A program made the position numbers and the translations under genes. From the NCBI GenBank assembly GCA_023249635.1, contig JAHFCH010000038.1, positions 1 to 38,960 on the forward strand: a stretch of DNA of 38,960 nt. The letters run 5' to 3'. The notes under the pieces are model-generated. The model made no database searches. It had not been told where the DNA came from and saw nothing but the letters and a program-made list of their open reading frames with translations. The stretch's first letter is position 1; each line of letters starts with the position of its first letter. Shown here piece after piece: positions 22,272 to 31,319 of the stretch. Source of the stretch: Fibrobacterota bacterium (lineage in GTDB: Bacteria; Fibrobacterota; Fibrobacteria; UBA11236).

Positions 22272-24842
22272 ATGCCCGCCTACGCCAAAAGCCCCGAAAT
22301 CCTCTCCCCCGTGGGCAATATGGAGATGTGCCGGGCCGCCGTACACAACGGCGCCAACGCCATCTACGTGGGCTACCCCGGGTTCAACGCCCGCGGCCGC
22401 ACCCTGGATCATACCTGGGAAGACCTGGAGGCCATGATCGCTTTCTGCCGCAGCCGCGAGGTGAAGGTGTTCCTGGCGCTGAACATTCTCCTCTTCGAGA
22501 AGGAATTGCGGCAGCTGCTGGATTCCCTCCCCCGCGCCCTCCTGGCCGGCGCCGACGCCTTCATCGTCCAGGACATCGGATTGGCGCGCTTGCTTCGCTT
22601 CCTGTGCCCCGGCCAGGCGGTGCACGCTTCCACCCAGATGACCGTGACCAGCCACGAGGCCATCGCGCTTACCGCCGACCTGGGCATGGCCCGATATGTC
22701 CTGGGCCGCGAAGTCTCGGTGCCCGAGATGAAGTTGATCCGCGCGGGCACGCAGAAGGAACTGGAAGTCTTCGTACACGGCGCGCTATGCGTTTCCTATT
22801 CCGGGCAATGCCTGACCAGCGAAGGTTTCGGCGGACGCTCCGCCAACCGCGGGCAATGCGCCCAATCCTGCCGTATGGAGTACGACCTGATGGTGGACGG
22901 CGAACGCCGCGACCTGGGCTCCCGCCGCTACCTGGTATCCCCCAAGGATCTGTGCGGCCTTGACGATGTGCCGGCCCTGATGGAAGCCGGCATTGATTCC
23001 TTCAAGATCGAAGGCCGGCTGAAGACGCCGCAATACGTGGCGGCTACCGCTTCCGCGTATCGGGACGCTATCGCGACGGTGGCGGCAGCCGCGGGTTCGA
23101 CATCGGCGGCGCTCGCCGCTCCGGTCGCCAAGGGCGGGGCTGCAGGTGCGGACGCCCTGCAGGTGACGTATTCCCGCGGCTTCTTCAATGGTTGGCTGGG
23201 CGGCGTCGACCATCAACGCCTGGTGGATGGTCGTTACGGCTCCCATCGCGGCCTGGAGATAGGCAAGGTCTCCGGAAGGGGCCCAGGTAGCTTGCGAGTT
23301 ACCTCGTCACGTCCCTTGCGGGCCGGCGACGGCCTGCTCTTCGCGGATTTTTCCGGACCCAAGGAAAGGACCTGGGGAGGGCGCATCTTCACGGCCGATG
23401 CCCGCGCCTCCGGCGATTGGGATCTGACCTTCGCCAACGATTTTCCCGCGGCGGAAATCCCCGCGGGCGCAGCCGCCTGGCTCAATGATTCGCCCTCTCT
23501 GGAGCGGGATCTCAAGAACAGTTATTCCGACAAGGCCCGTTGGAAAACCCTGCCCCTGCGCATGCGCGCCTCCGGGACCGAAGGCCAATCCCTGACCCTG
23601 ACGGTGACCGATACCCACGGGCATACCGCCGAGGCGCGTTCGGCCGGGCTGCTGCAACCAGCGCGCACTCCCGCAGGCGGGCTTACCCGGGAGCGGACCG
23701 AGGCGGAAGCCGGGGCCCTTTCCGGCACCGACTTCCATCTCGAGTCCCTGGAATTCGAGGTGCCCGCCGGCCTGTTCTTGGCCGACAAGGAGATCCGCAA
23801 GACGCGGCAGGCAGCCGTGGCCGCCCTGCGGGAACAACGTGACCTACGGGTTACCCGGACGATTCGGAACCCGGAAGAAGCCATGGCGTGGATGGACGGT
23901 GAGGCGCTGGCAGGCTTGCGGAACGCGGCATCCCCTTCGCCCAGGGAAACGCCCATGCAGGCGCGCCTCAATCTGCTCGTCCGTGAGCGGTCCAGCCTGG
24001 AAGCCCTGGAGGGTATGCCCCTGCACACGGTCTACCTCGAATTCGAACATGGCAAGGATTACAAGGCCGCCGTGGCCGAAGTGCGCGCCCTGGGCTTCAA
24101 GGCCGGCATCGCCACCACCCGCATACTCAAGCCGGCCGAATACCATAACCTCAAGGTCATCGAGGCGCTGGCCCCGGATGCCGTGCTGGTGCGCAATCTG
24201 GGCGCCTTGTCCTGGCTGGCAGGCAAGGGCCTGCTACTGGAGGGCGACTTCAGCCTGAACGTCAGCAATTCGCTTTCGGCGGCATGGCTTGCGGAAAAGG
24301 GCCTCTCCTCGCTCTGCCCTTCCTACGATTTGAACCAATGGCAACTGTTCGATCTCATCGACGCCATGGACTCGGCGGAACCGGGGGCCGCGGGGCGCTT
24401 GGAGATTACCGTGCATCAATACCTGCCCAGTTTCCACATGGAGCATTGCGTATTCGCCGCCTTCATGAGCAATGGCTCAAGCTACAAGGATTGCGGGAAG
24501 CCCTGCGAAAGCCACCGCGTGGAACTGCGCGACCATACCGGGGCCCTGCATCCCCTCAAGGCCGATCAGGAATGCCGCAATACCATGTTCAACGGCAAGC
24601 CGCAAAGCGCGGCCATGCTCGTGCCTTCGCTGCTCGCGAAAGGCATCCGTCGCTTCCGCCTCGAGGCCTTATACGAGAACGGCGAAACCCTGCGGGCCAA
24701 GATCCAGGCGTATGCGGCGCTGGTGGGCGGCCTTTCGACGCCGGAAGACGTGTTCAGCCGCATGGGCATTGTCGAGAAATACGGCGTGATGGAAGGCCAA
24801 CTCCGCACTTCGGCCGTGCATAAGGATCGCAAGAAGGGTTAG
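22272..24842 (+). CDS. rlhA: U32 family protein, RlhA-like (23S rRNA hydroxylation type)
   Basis: 856 residues. It opens PEILSPVGNMEMCRAAVHNGAN, the standard U32 start, and has VHASTQMTVT and FKIEGRLKTPQYV. Four cysteines (Cys173, 180, 196, 200, spacing C-x6-C-x15-C-x3-C) match the cluster that binds iron-sulfur or similar cofactors in U32 proteins. A second set (Cys726, 741, 745 and one in DQECRN) lies near the C-terminus. E. coli RlhA makes 5-hydroxycytidine in 23S rRNA and TrhP acts on tRNA; the long form with an inserted DUF3656-type middle part is common outside the enterics. It used to be called a collagenase-like peptidase. The frame is open to 22068, but ATG 22272 is right by homology. 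The gene symbol is tentative. Confidence 0.85.
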   Translation: MPAYAKSPEILSPVGNMEMCRAAVHNGANAIYVGYPGFNARGRTLDHTWEDLEAMIAFCRSREVKVFLALNILLFEKELRQLLDSLPRALLAGADAFIVQDIGLARLLRFLCPGQAVHASTQMTVTSHEAIALTADLGMARYVLGREVSVPEMKLIRAGTQKELEVFVHGALCVSYSGQCLTSEGFGGRSANRGQCAQSCRMEYDLMVDGERRDLGSRRYLVSPKDLCGLDDVPALMEAGIDSFKIEGRLKTPQYVAATASAYRDAIATVAAAAGSTSAALAAPVAKGGAAGADALQVTYSRGFFNGWLGGVDHQRLVDGRYGSHRGLEIGKVSGRGPGSLRVTSSRPLRAGDGLLFADFSGPKERTWGGRIFTADARASGDWDLTFANDFPAAEIPAGAAAWLNDSPSLERDLKNSYSDKARWKTLPLRMRASGTEGQSLTLTVTDTHGHTAEARSAGLLQPARTPAGGLTRERTEAEAGALSGTDFHLESLEFEVPAGLFLADKEIRKTRQAAVAALREQRDLRVTRTIRNPEEAMAWMDGEALAGLRNAASPSPRETPMQARLNLLVRERSSLEALEGMPLHTVYLEFEHGKDYKAAVAEVRALGFKAGIATTRILKPAEYHNLKVIEALAPDAVLVRNLGALSWLAGKGLLLEGDFSLNVSNSLSAAWLAEKGLSSLCPSYDLNQWQLFDLIDAMDSAEPGAAGRLEITVHQYLPSFHMEHCVFAAFMSNGSSYKDCGKPCESHRVELRDHTGALHPLKADQECRNTMFNGKPQSAAMLVPSLLAKGIRRFRLEALYENGETLRAKIQAYAALVGGLSTPEDVFSRMGIVEKYGVMEGQLRTSAVHKDRKKG

Positions 24843-24880
24843 GCCAAATTGGCCTGACCGTTGAGCCTCCCGGCTCAACG
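24841..24880 (+). terminator. Tandem hairpins after the U32 gene
   Basis: AGGCCAA-A-TTGGCCT (24841-24855, overlapping the stop codon) is followed by CGTTGAGCC-TCCC-GGCTCAACG (24859-24880), both perfect. There is no T-run. They may form a factor-assisted terminator or a 3' stabilising structure. Confidence 0.5.
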
Positions 24881-25020
24881 AACATTGACCCGATCGAGGC
24901 GTTTACCCGATCGCATTCACCCTGAAAACGTCGGCGCAATTTTTCCCATCGTCCGCGGCCCGGAAAATCCGCGCGTAGTATTGATTCCAGGTTTGCTGTG
25001 CAAGCCGGAGGACATACACG

Positions 25021-27231
25021 ATGGTTTCCAGCTACGATTTCAACGCGCCCCGCGCGCGTATCGCCCTTGCCGGCATTGCCTGGGGACTCTGCCTTGGCCT
25101 CGCCGCGGCGCAGGCGCAGACCAAAACCATTCCGGTCACCATCCGGGATTTCTCCGCGGCCCATGCCGATTTCGAAAGCCCCCAATGTTTTGGCGGCAAG
25201 AATATGGTGCAGTCCACGCTGGATGCCGACCGCAAGCCCTGGCACAACGCGGCCAACATTTGCCCGGACAACCATCTGGCGGATTGGTTTCGTGATGCGC
25301 CGGACAATAAGCGTTATTGCCGCGAAGCGATCCTGACCCACAAGGCCGGCACCGAGAACATCTTCACCTACGACAACGACTTCTACTTCCCCATCGACGA
25401 CGTACCCTCGCGGGAATTCGCCATCCCCGGCGAGGACGGCAAGCAGCACAATTTCCATTTCTGCATGGAGATGCACGCGGCCTTCAAGTACCGGGGCGGG
25501 GAGGTTTTCGATTTCAAGGGCGACGACGACGTGTGGGTATACGTAAACCGCCAGCTGGCTCTCGATCTGGGAGGCGTGCATACGCCTCAAGCCGGCACGG
25601 TCGATCTGGATGCGATGCGATCGCAATTGGCGATTGCCCCCGGCAATTACTACGACTTCGATTTCTTCTTCTGCGAACGCCAGACCATCGGTTCCCACCT
25701 GTGGTTGAGCACCAGCATCGACATCATCCCTCCGCCGGCCCCGGGCTATCATATCGCGGACGCCGATCTCAACCTTTACCATGCCGGTGATACCGTTATC
25801 TTGGACGAGTCCGCGGGCGCGCGTCTGTTCAAGGCGGCCGAAATCTCCACGCGCAACGAGACCATCGATTGCTCGGACGTATCCAGTCAGGTCAAGAGCC
25901 CGGTGGATGGTGACTGGACCTTCGCCGGCGTTCCGCTCCCGCATGGCCCCCAGGCAAGCATCGATCCCGCGGCTTATCCATCCGGGACCTATCCGCTCAA
26001 GTTAGGCAAAGGCGGAATATGGGATTCGGTTTGGGTGGTATTGACCCATAAACCCCTGCCCCGCGCGGTGCGCGGTTGGTATCTCGACAGGGACGGCGAT
26101 GGCCGTATCGAGACCGCCATGATCCTGTTCGATTCTCCCCTGACCCAGCCCCCGTCCGATGTCACGTTCACCAATCCTTTCAACCTCTCCCAGGTGGAAA
26201 AGGGCCCCTCCGCCGTAGCCGAACCCCACCTCACCACGGCTATGGTAGAACCCTTTTCCCCTGGGACCGGATTTCCGGCGGCCGAGCTGGGCCATATCGG
26301 CGCGCAGCCAGGCGCCTTCGCGGCCCAGAACGTGGTCATGGAAGACAGCGTGGGGGCGGTTTTGATCGGCGCCGTCGCCTTCCCCCCTGTCGGGTTAGGC
26401 CGCGCGGCTTTGGAGGTCGAGTTCTCCGAGCCCGTCTCCCTTGATCCTACTCTGCCCGGTTTCCCTTTCGATATAAAGCGCGCAGGCATCGCCCAGCCAT
26501 CCGAAGGCTTCCAGGCCACCGGCATGACCCGGATTTCGCCGACCCGGTTCCGCTTCGAATTCGCGGCGGAGACGCGCTATCCCGTGCCCCGCGACAGCCT
26601 GCGGATATCCCTGACAGGGACCGCGGTTTCAGGGCTGGCCGATCTCCATGGCAACCGTAGCCGCATGGCTTTCTTCATCCCCGTAGCCGGCGATCCGGTG
26701 CGCGGCGAGGCCGCCATCGGCATTTCCCTGGTGCAAGGGGTGACCTCCGGGAAGCCCGTTGGCGAGGGTCCCGCGGGAGCGGGCATTATCGTCTTGCATG
26801 CCGGCGGCGTCTGCATCAATTGCCGGGATGCGGGAATCTCCGGACGCCTGCCCGCGGTGCCCACCGACTCCGACGGGTTCCGCGCCCTGGGTCCCACCTG
26901 GAGGGTAACCTCCAAGTTTCCCTTCCGCTTCGCCTTTACCGTGTTCGACAATCTCGGTCAATTCGTAAACCGCGCCGAAGGCTCCGTACCCGCGGACCGG
27001 CTGGCGCTCATTCCACGCGGGGGCGGCCCGGACGACTCAGCCCGCGTGGAAATGACCTTGCTGCCCCGCGCGGCCGACGGCAACGCCCTGGCGACGGGGG
27101 CCTATATCCTGAAAGGAAGGGTGGACATTCTGGATCAGCCCGTGTACCAGGGGCCCCAGGGCGAGGACGTGCTGATCATCCCGGTGGGACGCAGCCTGGT
27201 CTCGCGCTTCGGCTATGTGCGGGAACGCTGA
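25021..27231 (+). CDS. Secreted fibro-slime domain protein
   Basis: 736 residues with a signal peptide (about 1-32, ending AQAQ). Residues 35-240 form a fibro-slime domain: TIPVTIRDFSAAHADF, CMEMHAAFKYRGGEVFDFKG and DDDVWVYVNRQLALDLGGVH, ending FFFCERQTIGSHLWLSTS. The domain was defined on proteins from Fibrobacter and slime moulds and is related to PA14-type carbohydrate-binding modules. The rest looks like several beta-sandwich domains; the final part (FRFAFTVFDNLGQFVNRAEG, LATGAYILKGRVD) resembles FlgD-like or sorting-type C-terminal domains. It is probably an outer-surface or secreted polysaccharide- or adhesion-related protein. GCCGGAGG lies nine bases before the ATG. It is the best taxonomic marker in the window. 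Confidence 0.9.
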   Translation: MVSSYDFNAPRARIALAGIAWGLCLGLAAAQAQTKTIPVTIRDFSAAHADFESPQCFGGKNMVQSTLDADRKPWHNAANICPDNHLADWFRDAPDNKRYCREAILTHKAGTENIFTYDNDFYFPIDDVPSREFAIPGEDGKQHNFHFCMEMHAAFKYRGGEVFDFKGDDDVWVYVNRQLALDLGGVHTPQAGTVDLDAMRSQLAIAPGNYYDFDFFFCERQTIGSHLWLSTSIDIIPPPAPGYHIADADLNLYHAGDTVILDESAGARLFKAAEISTRNETIDCSDVSSQVKSPVDGDWTFAGVPLPHGPQASIDPAAYPSGTYPLKLGKGGIWDSVWVVLTHKPLPRAVRGWYLDRDGDGRIETAMILFDSPLTQPPSDVTFTNPFNLSQVEKGPSAVAEPHLTTAMVEPFSPGTGFPAAELGHIGAQPGAFAAQNVVMEDSVGAVLIGAVAFPPVGLGRAALEVEFSEPVSLDPTLPGFPFDIKRAGIAQPSEGFQATGMTRISPTRFRFEFAAETRYPVPRDSLRISLTGTAVSGLADLHGNRSRMAFFIPVAGDPVRGEAAIGISLVQGVTSGKPVGEGPAGAGIIVLHAGGVCINCRDAGISGRLPAVPTDSDGFRALGPTWRVTSKFPFRFAFTVFDNLGQFVNRAEGSVPADRLALIPRGGGPDDSARVEMTLLPRAADGNALATGAYILKGRVDILDQPVYQGPQGEDVLIIPVGRSLVSRFGYVRER

Positions 27232-27238
27232 CGCGGGT

Positions 27239-27628
27239 TCAGTAAGTGCCTTTGCAGGACCAGGTTTCGCTCTCGTTGTTGTGGAGGCAGCGTACCTTGC
27301 CGAAATTCTCGTACCGGAATTCCAGCTCGTATCCGTAGGAATCGGTGTGGTATTGCGGGATGCCGCATTCGCGGCAGGCCGCTTTGAAGTCCCAGTTCAC
27401 GTGGTTCTCGTAGCCCGGGGAGATATCCTCCAGGCGCACCGGATACTTGCCCGCGCGATCCTTGTACTTCTCGATCTGCACGACGGCGGTATCCAGGATG
27501 GCCGTGCCGCTGCGGGCCTGGAGGCATTTCGCCGGGCCGCAGCAGGCGGAAAGCGCGCAGAGACCGGCCAGCGTTGTCAGAGCGAAGGCGGAACGCGAAG
27601 CGACAAATGCCGCTCGGAGGGCCTTCAC
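27239..27628 (-). CDS. Small Cys-rich lipoprotein
   Basis: 129 residues. The signal peptide is unusually long and ends in a lipobox-like LSACC. The mature part has DTAVVQIEKYKDRAGKYPVRLEDISPGY, cut here as DTAVVQIEKYK then AGKYPVRLEDISPGY: the spacing recalls the mature part of pseudopilins of the GspG type. Paired cysteines (AACRECG, VRCLHN, WSCKG) suggest disulfides outside the inner membrane. It starts with GTG, overlapping the upstream stop (GTGA). Last gene of a five-gene run. Function unknown. Confidence 0.75.
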   Translation of the reverse strand: MKALRAAFVASRSAFALTTLAGLCALSACCGPAKCLQARSGTAILDTAVVQIEKYKDRAGKYPVRLEDISPGYENHVNWDFKAACRECGIPQYHTDSYGYELEFRYENFGKVRCLHNNESETWSCKGTY

Positions 27629-28056
27629 GCTTCCTTGAGCTTCACGAAAACGTCGGCGGTATAATCATCGTCTTCCGGGTCCAGGGGCTTCTCCTCGCCC
27701 GGGACTTCCGGCGCGCCTTCCGAAGCGCGGTAGGCGATTGTGAGCTTCAATCGGGATAGCGGGATCACCGATTGGTTGTCCATCACGAACATCTTCTCTT
27801 CGCGGAAATCGAAGGTGAGAACCTTGGTCACCTCGCTACCGTCCAGGGGCAGATCGGAAGTGATGCCGTTGCGGGCCAATTCCTCGAATGTGACCGCACG
27901 GCCTTTCTTGGTGTAACCCAGCACGGCCTTGCCCGCGTACTTGGAAACCGAATCGAGGATTTCCGCGTTGATCTCCTTGATGTTCACCGAAACCTCATCC
28001 AGGAAGGCCAGTTTGAAACTGCGGGGTTCGCTCGCGATCCGATAGGTAAGGGACAT
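27625..28056 (-). CDS. Hypothetical cytosolic protein
   Basis: 143 residues, no signal or membrane span. It starts MSLTYRIASEPRSFKLAF, has the regular beta-rich stretch EVTKVLTFDFREEKMFVMDN, and ends with an acidic EEKPLDPEDDDYTAD tail. I do not recognise a family. The frame opens at 28083, but ATG 28056 with CAGGTCGGA before it seems better. A GC-rich hairpin (CCGCGCC-GTT-GGCGCGG, 28092-28108) lies between it and the alpha/beta hydrolase stop. The downstream lipoprotein gene overlaps by four bases. Confidence 0.65.
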   Translation of the reverse strand: MSLTYRIASEPRSFKLAFLDEVSVNIKEINAEILDSVSKYAGKAVLGYTKKGRAVTFEELARNGITSDLPLDGSEVTKVLTFDFREEKMFVMDNQSVIPLSRLKLTIAYRASEGAPEVPGEEKPLDPEDDDYTADVFVKLKEA

Positions 28057-28121
28057 TCCGACCTGCCGACGAAGGCACCCCAACCCGGGGTCCGCGCCGT
28101 TGGCGCGGGATCAAATCTAAT

Positions 28122-28967
28122 TCAGCGCGCCGCGGGAGGGGCCGGAGAAGGCGCCTGGGAAGGGCCCGGATCCTTCCCCAGAAAGGCCTCCAGGGCCTTG
28201 CGTTTGGCGGGAAACGCGTCCAGGTCATTGTGGCCCCCGCCCGTAATGGGCACGAAGGCGAGGGAATCGCTCCGGGATTCGGTCAGCATCCGGCCATACT
28301 TGAAGGCGATGACGTCATCCTTGGTCCCATGCAGGATCAGCACCCGGGCGGGAACCTTCGGGAGCTTGGCGCGATTGTCCAGGGTGAAGGTCAGATAGAA
28401 CCAGGGCAGCATGTACCAGTACTCCCGGTACAACATTCCCCGCAGGCTATGGTATGGCGATTCGAGGATCAGGCCTGCCAGATGCTTTCCCTGGGCTACA
28501 TCCACCGCCACCCCGGTTCCGATGGAGCGCCCGTAAACGATGATGTCGCTGTCACCGTATCCTGCCTGCCGCAGGTAATCGTAAACGGCCTGGGCATCCC
28601 GGTACAGGCCCTTTTCGGTCACCTTACCCCCGCTCTTTCCGTAGCCGCGGTAATCAAACACGATCAGATCGGTTTCCAGGTATTTCAGATCCTCGAAGAT
28701 GGTGCCCCAGGAATCCAGGGAGCCCGCATTCCCATGGCAATACAGGATGACGCGCCGGCTGCCGAAGCGTTTGTAGTGGATGGCATCGATTTCCACGCCA
28801 TCGGAAGCGCGCAAGCGAACCTCTTCCCCTGCGCGGATAAAACCGAAGCGATGATCGGCGGGAAGCTTTTCCGCGGGGAAGATCAAATCCCGTTGCATGA
28901 CGCAGCCGAAACCGCAGATTATCACGATGACGATCAGGAGCACGCGGAGGATTTGCAAAGCGGTCAA
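28122..28967 (-). CDS. Membrane-anchored alpha/beta hydrolase (BEM46/ABHD13-like)
   Basis: 281 residues. The N-terminus has one hydrophobic span (about 5-22), so the enzyme is held at the inner membrane. The hydrolase core has the oxyanion-hole motif YCHGNAGSL, DYRGYGKSGG, the nucleophile in VYGRSIGTG (Ser148), an acid in ILHGTKDDVI and the His in GGGHNDL. This arrangement is that of the Bem46/ABHD12-13 group, serine hydrolases of largely unknown, probably lipid or ester, substrates. The start is TTG at 28967, overlapping the upstream TGA (TTGA). A start at a later Met would remove the membrane span. Confidence 0.85.
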   Translation of the reverse strand: MTALQILRVLLIVIVIICGFGCVMQRDLIFPAEKLPADHRFGFIRAGEEVRLRASDGVEIDAIHYKRFGSRRVILYCHGNAGSLDSWGTIFEDLKYLETDLIVFDYRGYGKSGGKVTEKGLYRDAQAVYDYLRQAGYGDSDIIVYGRSIGTGVAVDVAQGKHLAGLILESPYHSLRGMLYREYWYMLPWFYLTFTLDNRAKLPKVPARVLILHGTKDDVIAFKYGRMLTESRSDSLAFVPITGGGHNDLDAFPAKRKALEAFLGKDPGPSQAPSPAPPAAR

Positions 28968-29503
28968 GCGGCGGCCATATCCGGCAAAGCCAGGTCGGGA
29001 TATTTCCCCGCGATGCGGGCCCGGAAGCCCGCCAGATCCTTGCGGAACAGCCTATGCACGCATTGCCTGTCATGATACAGGGCACCGGTGGCCAAATCCA
29101 GCACCAGGTCTTCGCTTTCGTTATGCGCGCAAGGATCGGAAGGGAATGGATCGGAAGGATGGGAAAGGATTTCCCAGGTCCGCAACGCGGCCGCATCCAC
29201 GCCTTGGGCCCGGTTGAGAGCCGCGTAGACGCGTCCCAGGCTGCCGTGGAGATCCAGATCGGGCGCTTCGATGGATCCGAGTATGCGGGGGGCATCGAAG
29301 CGATGCGCCTCCAGCCGCGCGATCAACTCGGCCTCGGAAAGTTCCATGGCGCAAATGACCTCGGGATTCTTCTCCCCCATCGCTTCCATCAAGGCCGAAA
29401 GGATCTCCACGTATTCGACGTGGATGCCTTTGGCATCGCGCAAATGCTCTTCCACCGCGGCCAGGCGCTGGTTGAACCGTTGCATGTCCTTCTGGGACGG
29501 CAT
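28964..29503 (-). CDS. Hypothetical cytosolic protein
   Basis: 179 residues, acidic, mostly helical by eye, with no signal peptide. The first 30 residues (MQRFNQRLAAVEEHLRDAKG) could form a short coiled coil. Later it has DLVLDLATGALYHDRQCVHRLF. No family recognised. It starts 11 bases after the stop of the membrane-protein gene and its stop overlaps the start of the alpha/beta hydrolase, so it is within the operon. Confidence 0.65.
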   Translation of the reverse strand: MPSQKDMQRFNQRLAAVEEHLRDAKGIHVEYVEILSALMEAMGEKNPEVICAMELSEAELIARLEAHRFDAPRILGSIEAPDLDLHGSLGRVYAALNRAQGVDAAALRTWEILSHPSDPFPSDPCAHNESEDLVLDLATGALYHDRQCVHRLFRKDLAGFRARIAGKYPDLALPDMAAA

Positions 29504-29514
29504 GGGGTAACCGC

Positions 29515-29964
29515 TCAGGTACGGGTGCGGCCCAGGCCGTCCCGCAGCAGGGGCAAAGCCAAGCGCGGCAACGACAGGGAAAGCCAGCCGATGGCCAGCC
29601 AGAGGAAATTGACGCCTTGCCCGTACACCTTGGCATGCGCGAATACCGCCACCAGCATCAGCAGCAGCAGGCCCAGGTAGCGGGTGGCGCGATTGCTATC
29701 GAAGGCGGGCCGAAAGCGCACGAAGAGGAGCCATAACAGCAGAATGGGCAGGACCGAGCGGGGGACCGAGGCCAGGGTTATCATCAGGCTCAGGTAAAAG
29801 AGGGCGAAGAAATGATGCGGCAGAGATTCCCCGCCGGGAGTCCGGAAGGTGAGGATGATGGCGGCCACCAGCGCGAAGCCCATCGGGAACAGGATGGCGC
29901 TGCAATAGATCCAGGTGACGGGGCGACGGGTATCCCGGAGCCAGTCGGTAAGCGTTTGCAACAT
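29515..29964 (-). CDS. Hypothetical four-span membrane protein
   Basis: 149 residues with about four hydrophobic segments (WIYCSAILFPMGFALVAAII, FFALFYLSLMITLASV, VLPILLLWLLFV, YLGLLLLMLVAVFAHA). I do not recognise a family. It is the first gene of the five-gene minus-strand run, and the TTCCTATATTTC motif lies five bases before its ATG, so the message would have almost no leader. Confidence 0.65.
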   Translation of the reverse strand: MLQTLTDWLRDTRRPVTWIYCSAILFPMGFALVAAIILTFRTPGGESLPHHFFALFYLSLMITLASVPRSVLPILLLWLLFVRFRPAFDSNRATRYLGLLLLMLVAVFAHAKVYGQGVNFLWLAIGWLSLSLPRLALPLLRDGLGRTRT

Positions 29965-29969
29965 GCCCC

Positions 29970-29981
29970 GAAATATAGGAA
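29970..29981 (-). promoter_or_regulatory. TTCCTATATTTC promoter-like motif (minus strand)
   Basis: A 12-base exact match to the motif at 10319 and 22252, on the other strand, five bases before the ATG of the membrane-protein gene. It supports the motif being a promoter element rather than a chance repeat. Confidence 0.6.
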
Positions 29982-29996
29982 CGCTGCGGAAATAAC

Positions 29997-30025
29997 AAGG
30001 CCCCCCGCTTGCGCAGGGGGCCTCG
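29997..30025 (-). terminator. Intrinsic terminator after the SGNH lipoprotein gene
   Basis: On the minus strand AGGCCCCC-TGCGCAAGC-GGGGGGCCT forms a strong GC stem followed by TGTTATTT. It starts about 25 bases after the SGNH gene stop and separates it from the downstream operon. Confidence 0.75.
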
Positions 30026-30048
30026 TGAGGTCGATATCGCGGTCCGGA

Positions 30049-31299
30049 TTAATCCGGCATCGGGTAGGTTTTGCCCAAGGTGGTATTGATGACCTCGAGG
30101 AAGAGCTTGGCCACTTCCTTGTATCCCTTGGCGTTGGGATGGATGCCGTCCAGGCTGAAGGCGGATTGCCCGGTGGCGTCCACCAGGGGGTATTTTCCGT
30201 TCAGGCCCGCGACTTCGCCTCGGTAGAGCTTACCCAGCAGGGTATTCACGTCCACCAAGGTGAGGCGGGTGGGATTATCCTCGCACTTCTTCTTCAGGTA
30301 GGCATTGTATTCCGTGGTCAGCTTGATGGCGGTAGTCACTTCGGCCGTCGTGAGGGTCACGCTCGCGGGCAGCGGTTTGGCGACATGGCCCACCGAATCC
30401 GGGATGCCGTAGCCGAGCTTGATGAGCTCCAGGGCGGGCAGCAAGACCAACTTGACGTCGGTTTCCTCGGTGCCGAACTTGAGGGCGGTATCCTTGACCG
30501 GCATGAAGGTGGCCGGATTGAAGATCCAGGTGGGAACCGTGGTCGCGAAGGGGATGGTGGTGATGGAGGGGATATTGGCCACGAAGATGCGGGCGGTGGT
30601 TTCCGTCATCAGGGTGTCGAAGGCCTTGTCCATCATCGCGGTGTAGGCGGCGGTGGGGGTAACCGTCGTACCCTCGATCACGGTGCCCGCGGTGATGCCG
30701 CCCAGGATATCATTGTTCCCGATCCACATGGTCATAACGGTGGGCTTCAGCAGGATGGCCTGGCGCATCATGGAGGTATTGTTGAGCACGCCCCCGCGCA
30801 GGACGATGTTGAAGAACCCGTTGTTCCCGGATTGGGACGAGCTGCTATCGTAGGCGTAGATGAAATCCTTGGTGCTCGCGCCCGGTACGCCCAGATTGTT
30901 GTAAGGGCGGTCGAGCCTGCCGTTGAGCAGCAGGCTGCTGACCGTCATGCTGGAATCGAACACCTTGTAGGTGATGCCCTTTCCGGTCGAGTCGAGGTAG
31001 TAGGGCGTGGTATTCTTCCCGCCCACTTTGGTGCGGCTGACCCCGGGGGAATCGATTAGCGGAAGCTGGAAGTCGGCATCGACTCCCATGGACTTGGCCA
31101 AAAGCGCCGGATAGCTGAGCTTCTGCCAGCTGGCCTTCAACCCATTGCTCTGAAAACCCGACGTGAGGCTATTGCCCACCGCCACATAATACTGTGCCTT
31201 GATACCGGTATCGGTTCCCGGCTCTTCAGTACTCTTGAAGCAACCCGTGAATAACGCGGCGCCAAGCAAGCCACCCACAACGATCTTGTATGAACGCAT
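30049..31299 (-). CDS. SGNH/GDSL-type hydrolase lipoprotein
   Basis: 416 residues. The lipoprotein signal peptide ends LFTGC (Cys20). SGNH blocks are readable: block I as VAVGNSLTSGF (Ser44; GNS instead of GDS), block II Gly in NLGVPGAS, block III as WIGNND and block V as SLDGIHPN. The catalytic set for an esterase or lipase is complete. Proteins of this kind are often found beside FadL-type porins in Bacteroidota-like genomes, from memory. The frame opens at 31383, but ATG 31299 with GGAGGG seven bases before it starts the signal peptide. ACTATAATTTCCC (31320-31332) on this strand looks like its promoter. It is divergent from the FadL-like gene, so the two are probably linked in function. 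Confidence 0.87.
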   Translation of the reverse strand: MRSYKIVVGGLLGAALFTGCFKSTEEPGTDTGIKAQYYVAVGNSLTSGFQSNGLKASWQKLSYPALLAKSMGVDADFQLPLIDSPGVSRTKVGGKNTTPYYLDSTGKGITYKVFDSSMTVSSLLLNGRLDRPYNNLGVPGASTKDFIYAYDSSSSQSGNNGFFNIVLRGGVLNNTSMMRQAILLKPTVMTMWIGNNDILGGITAGTVIEGTTVTPTAAYTAMMDKAFDTLMTETTARIFVANIPSITTIPFATTVPTWIFNPATFMPVKDTALKFGTEETDVKLVLLPALELIKLGYGIPDSVGHVAKPLPASVTLTTAEVTTAIKLTTEYNAYLKKKCEDNPTRLTLVDVNTLLGKLYRGEVAGLNGKYPLVDATGQSAFSLDGIHPNAKGYKEVAKLFLEVINTTLGKTYPMPD

Positions 31300-31319
31300 G
31301 AAACCCTCCACTAATGTGA

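Noticed and set aside
24754-25944. 396-residue minus-strand ORF across the fibro-slime gene start
   Set aside because: Antisense to the signal peptide and fibro-slime domain; no family features.
29812-31059. 415-residue plus-strand ORF over the SGNH lipoprotein gene
   Set aside because: Gly/His/Asp-rich, no signal or motif, antisense to a complete SGNH hydrolase.
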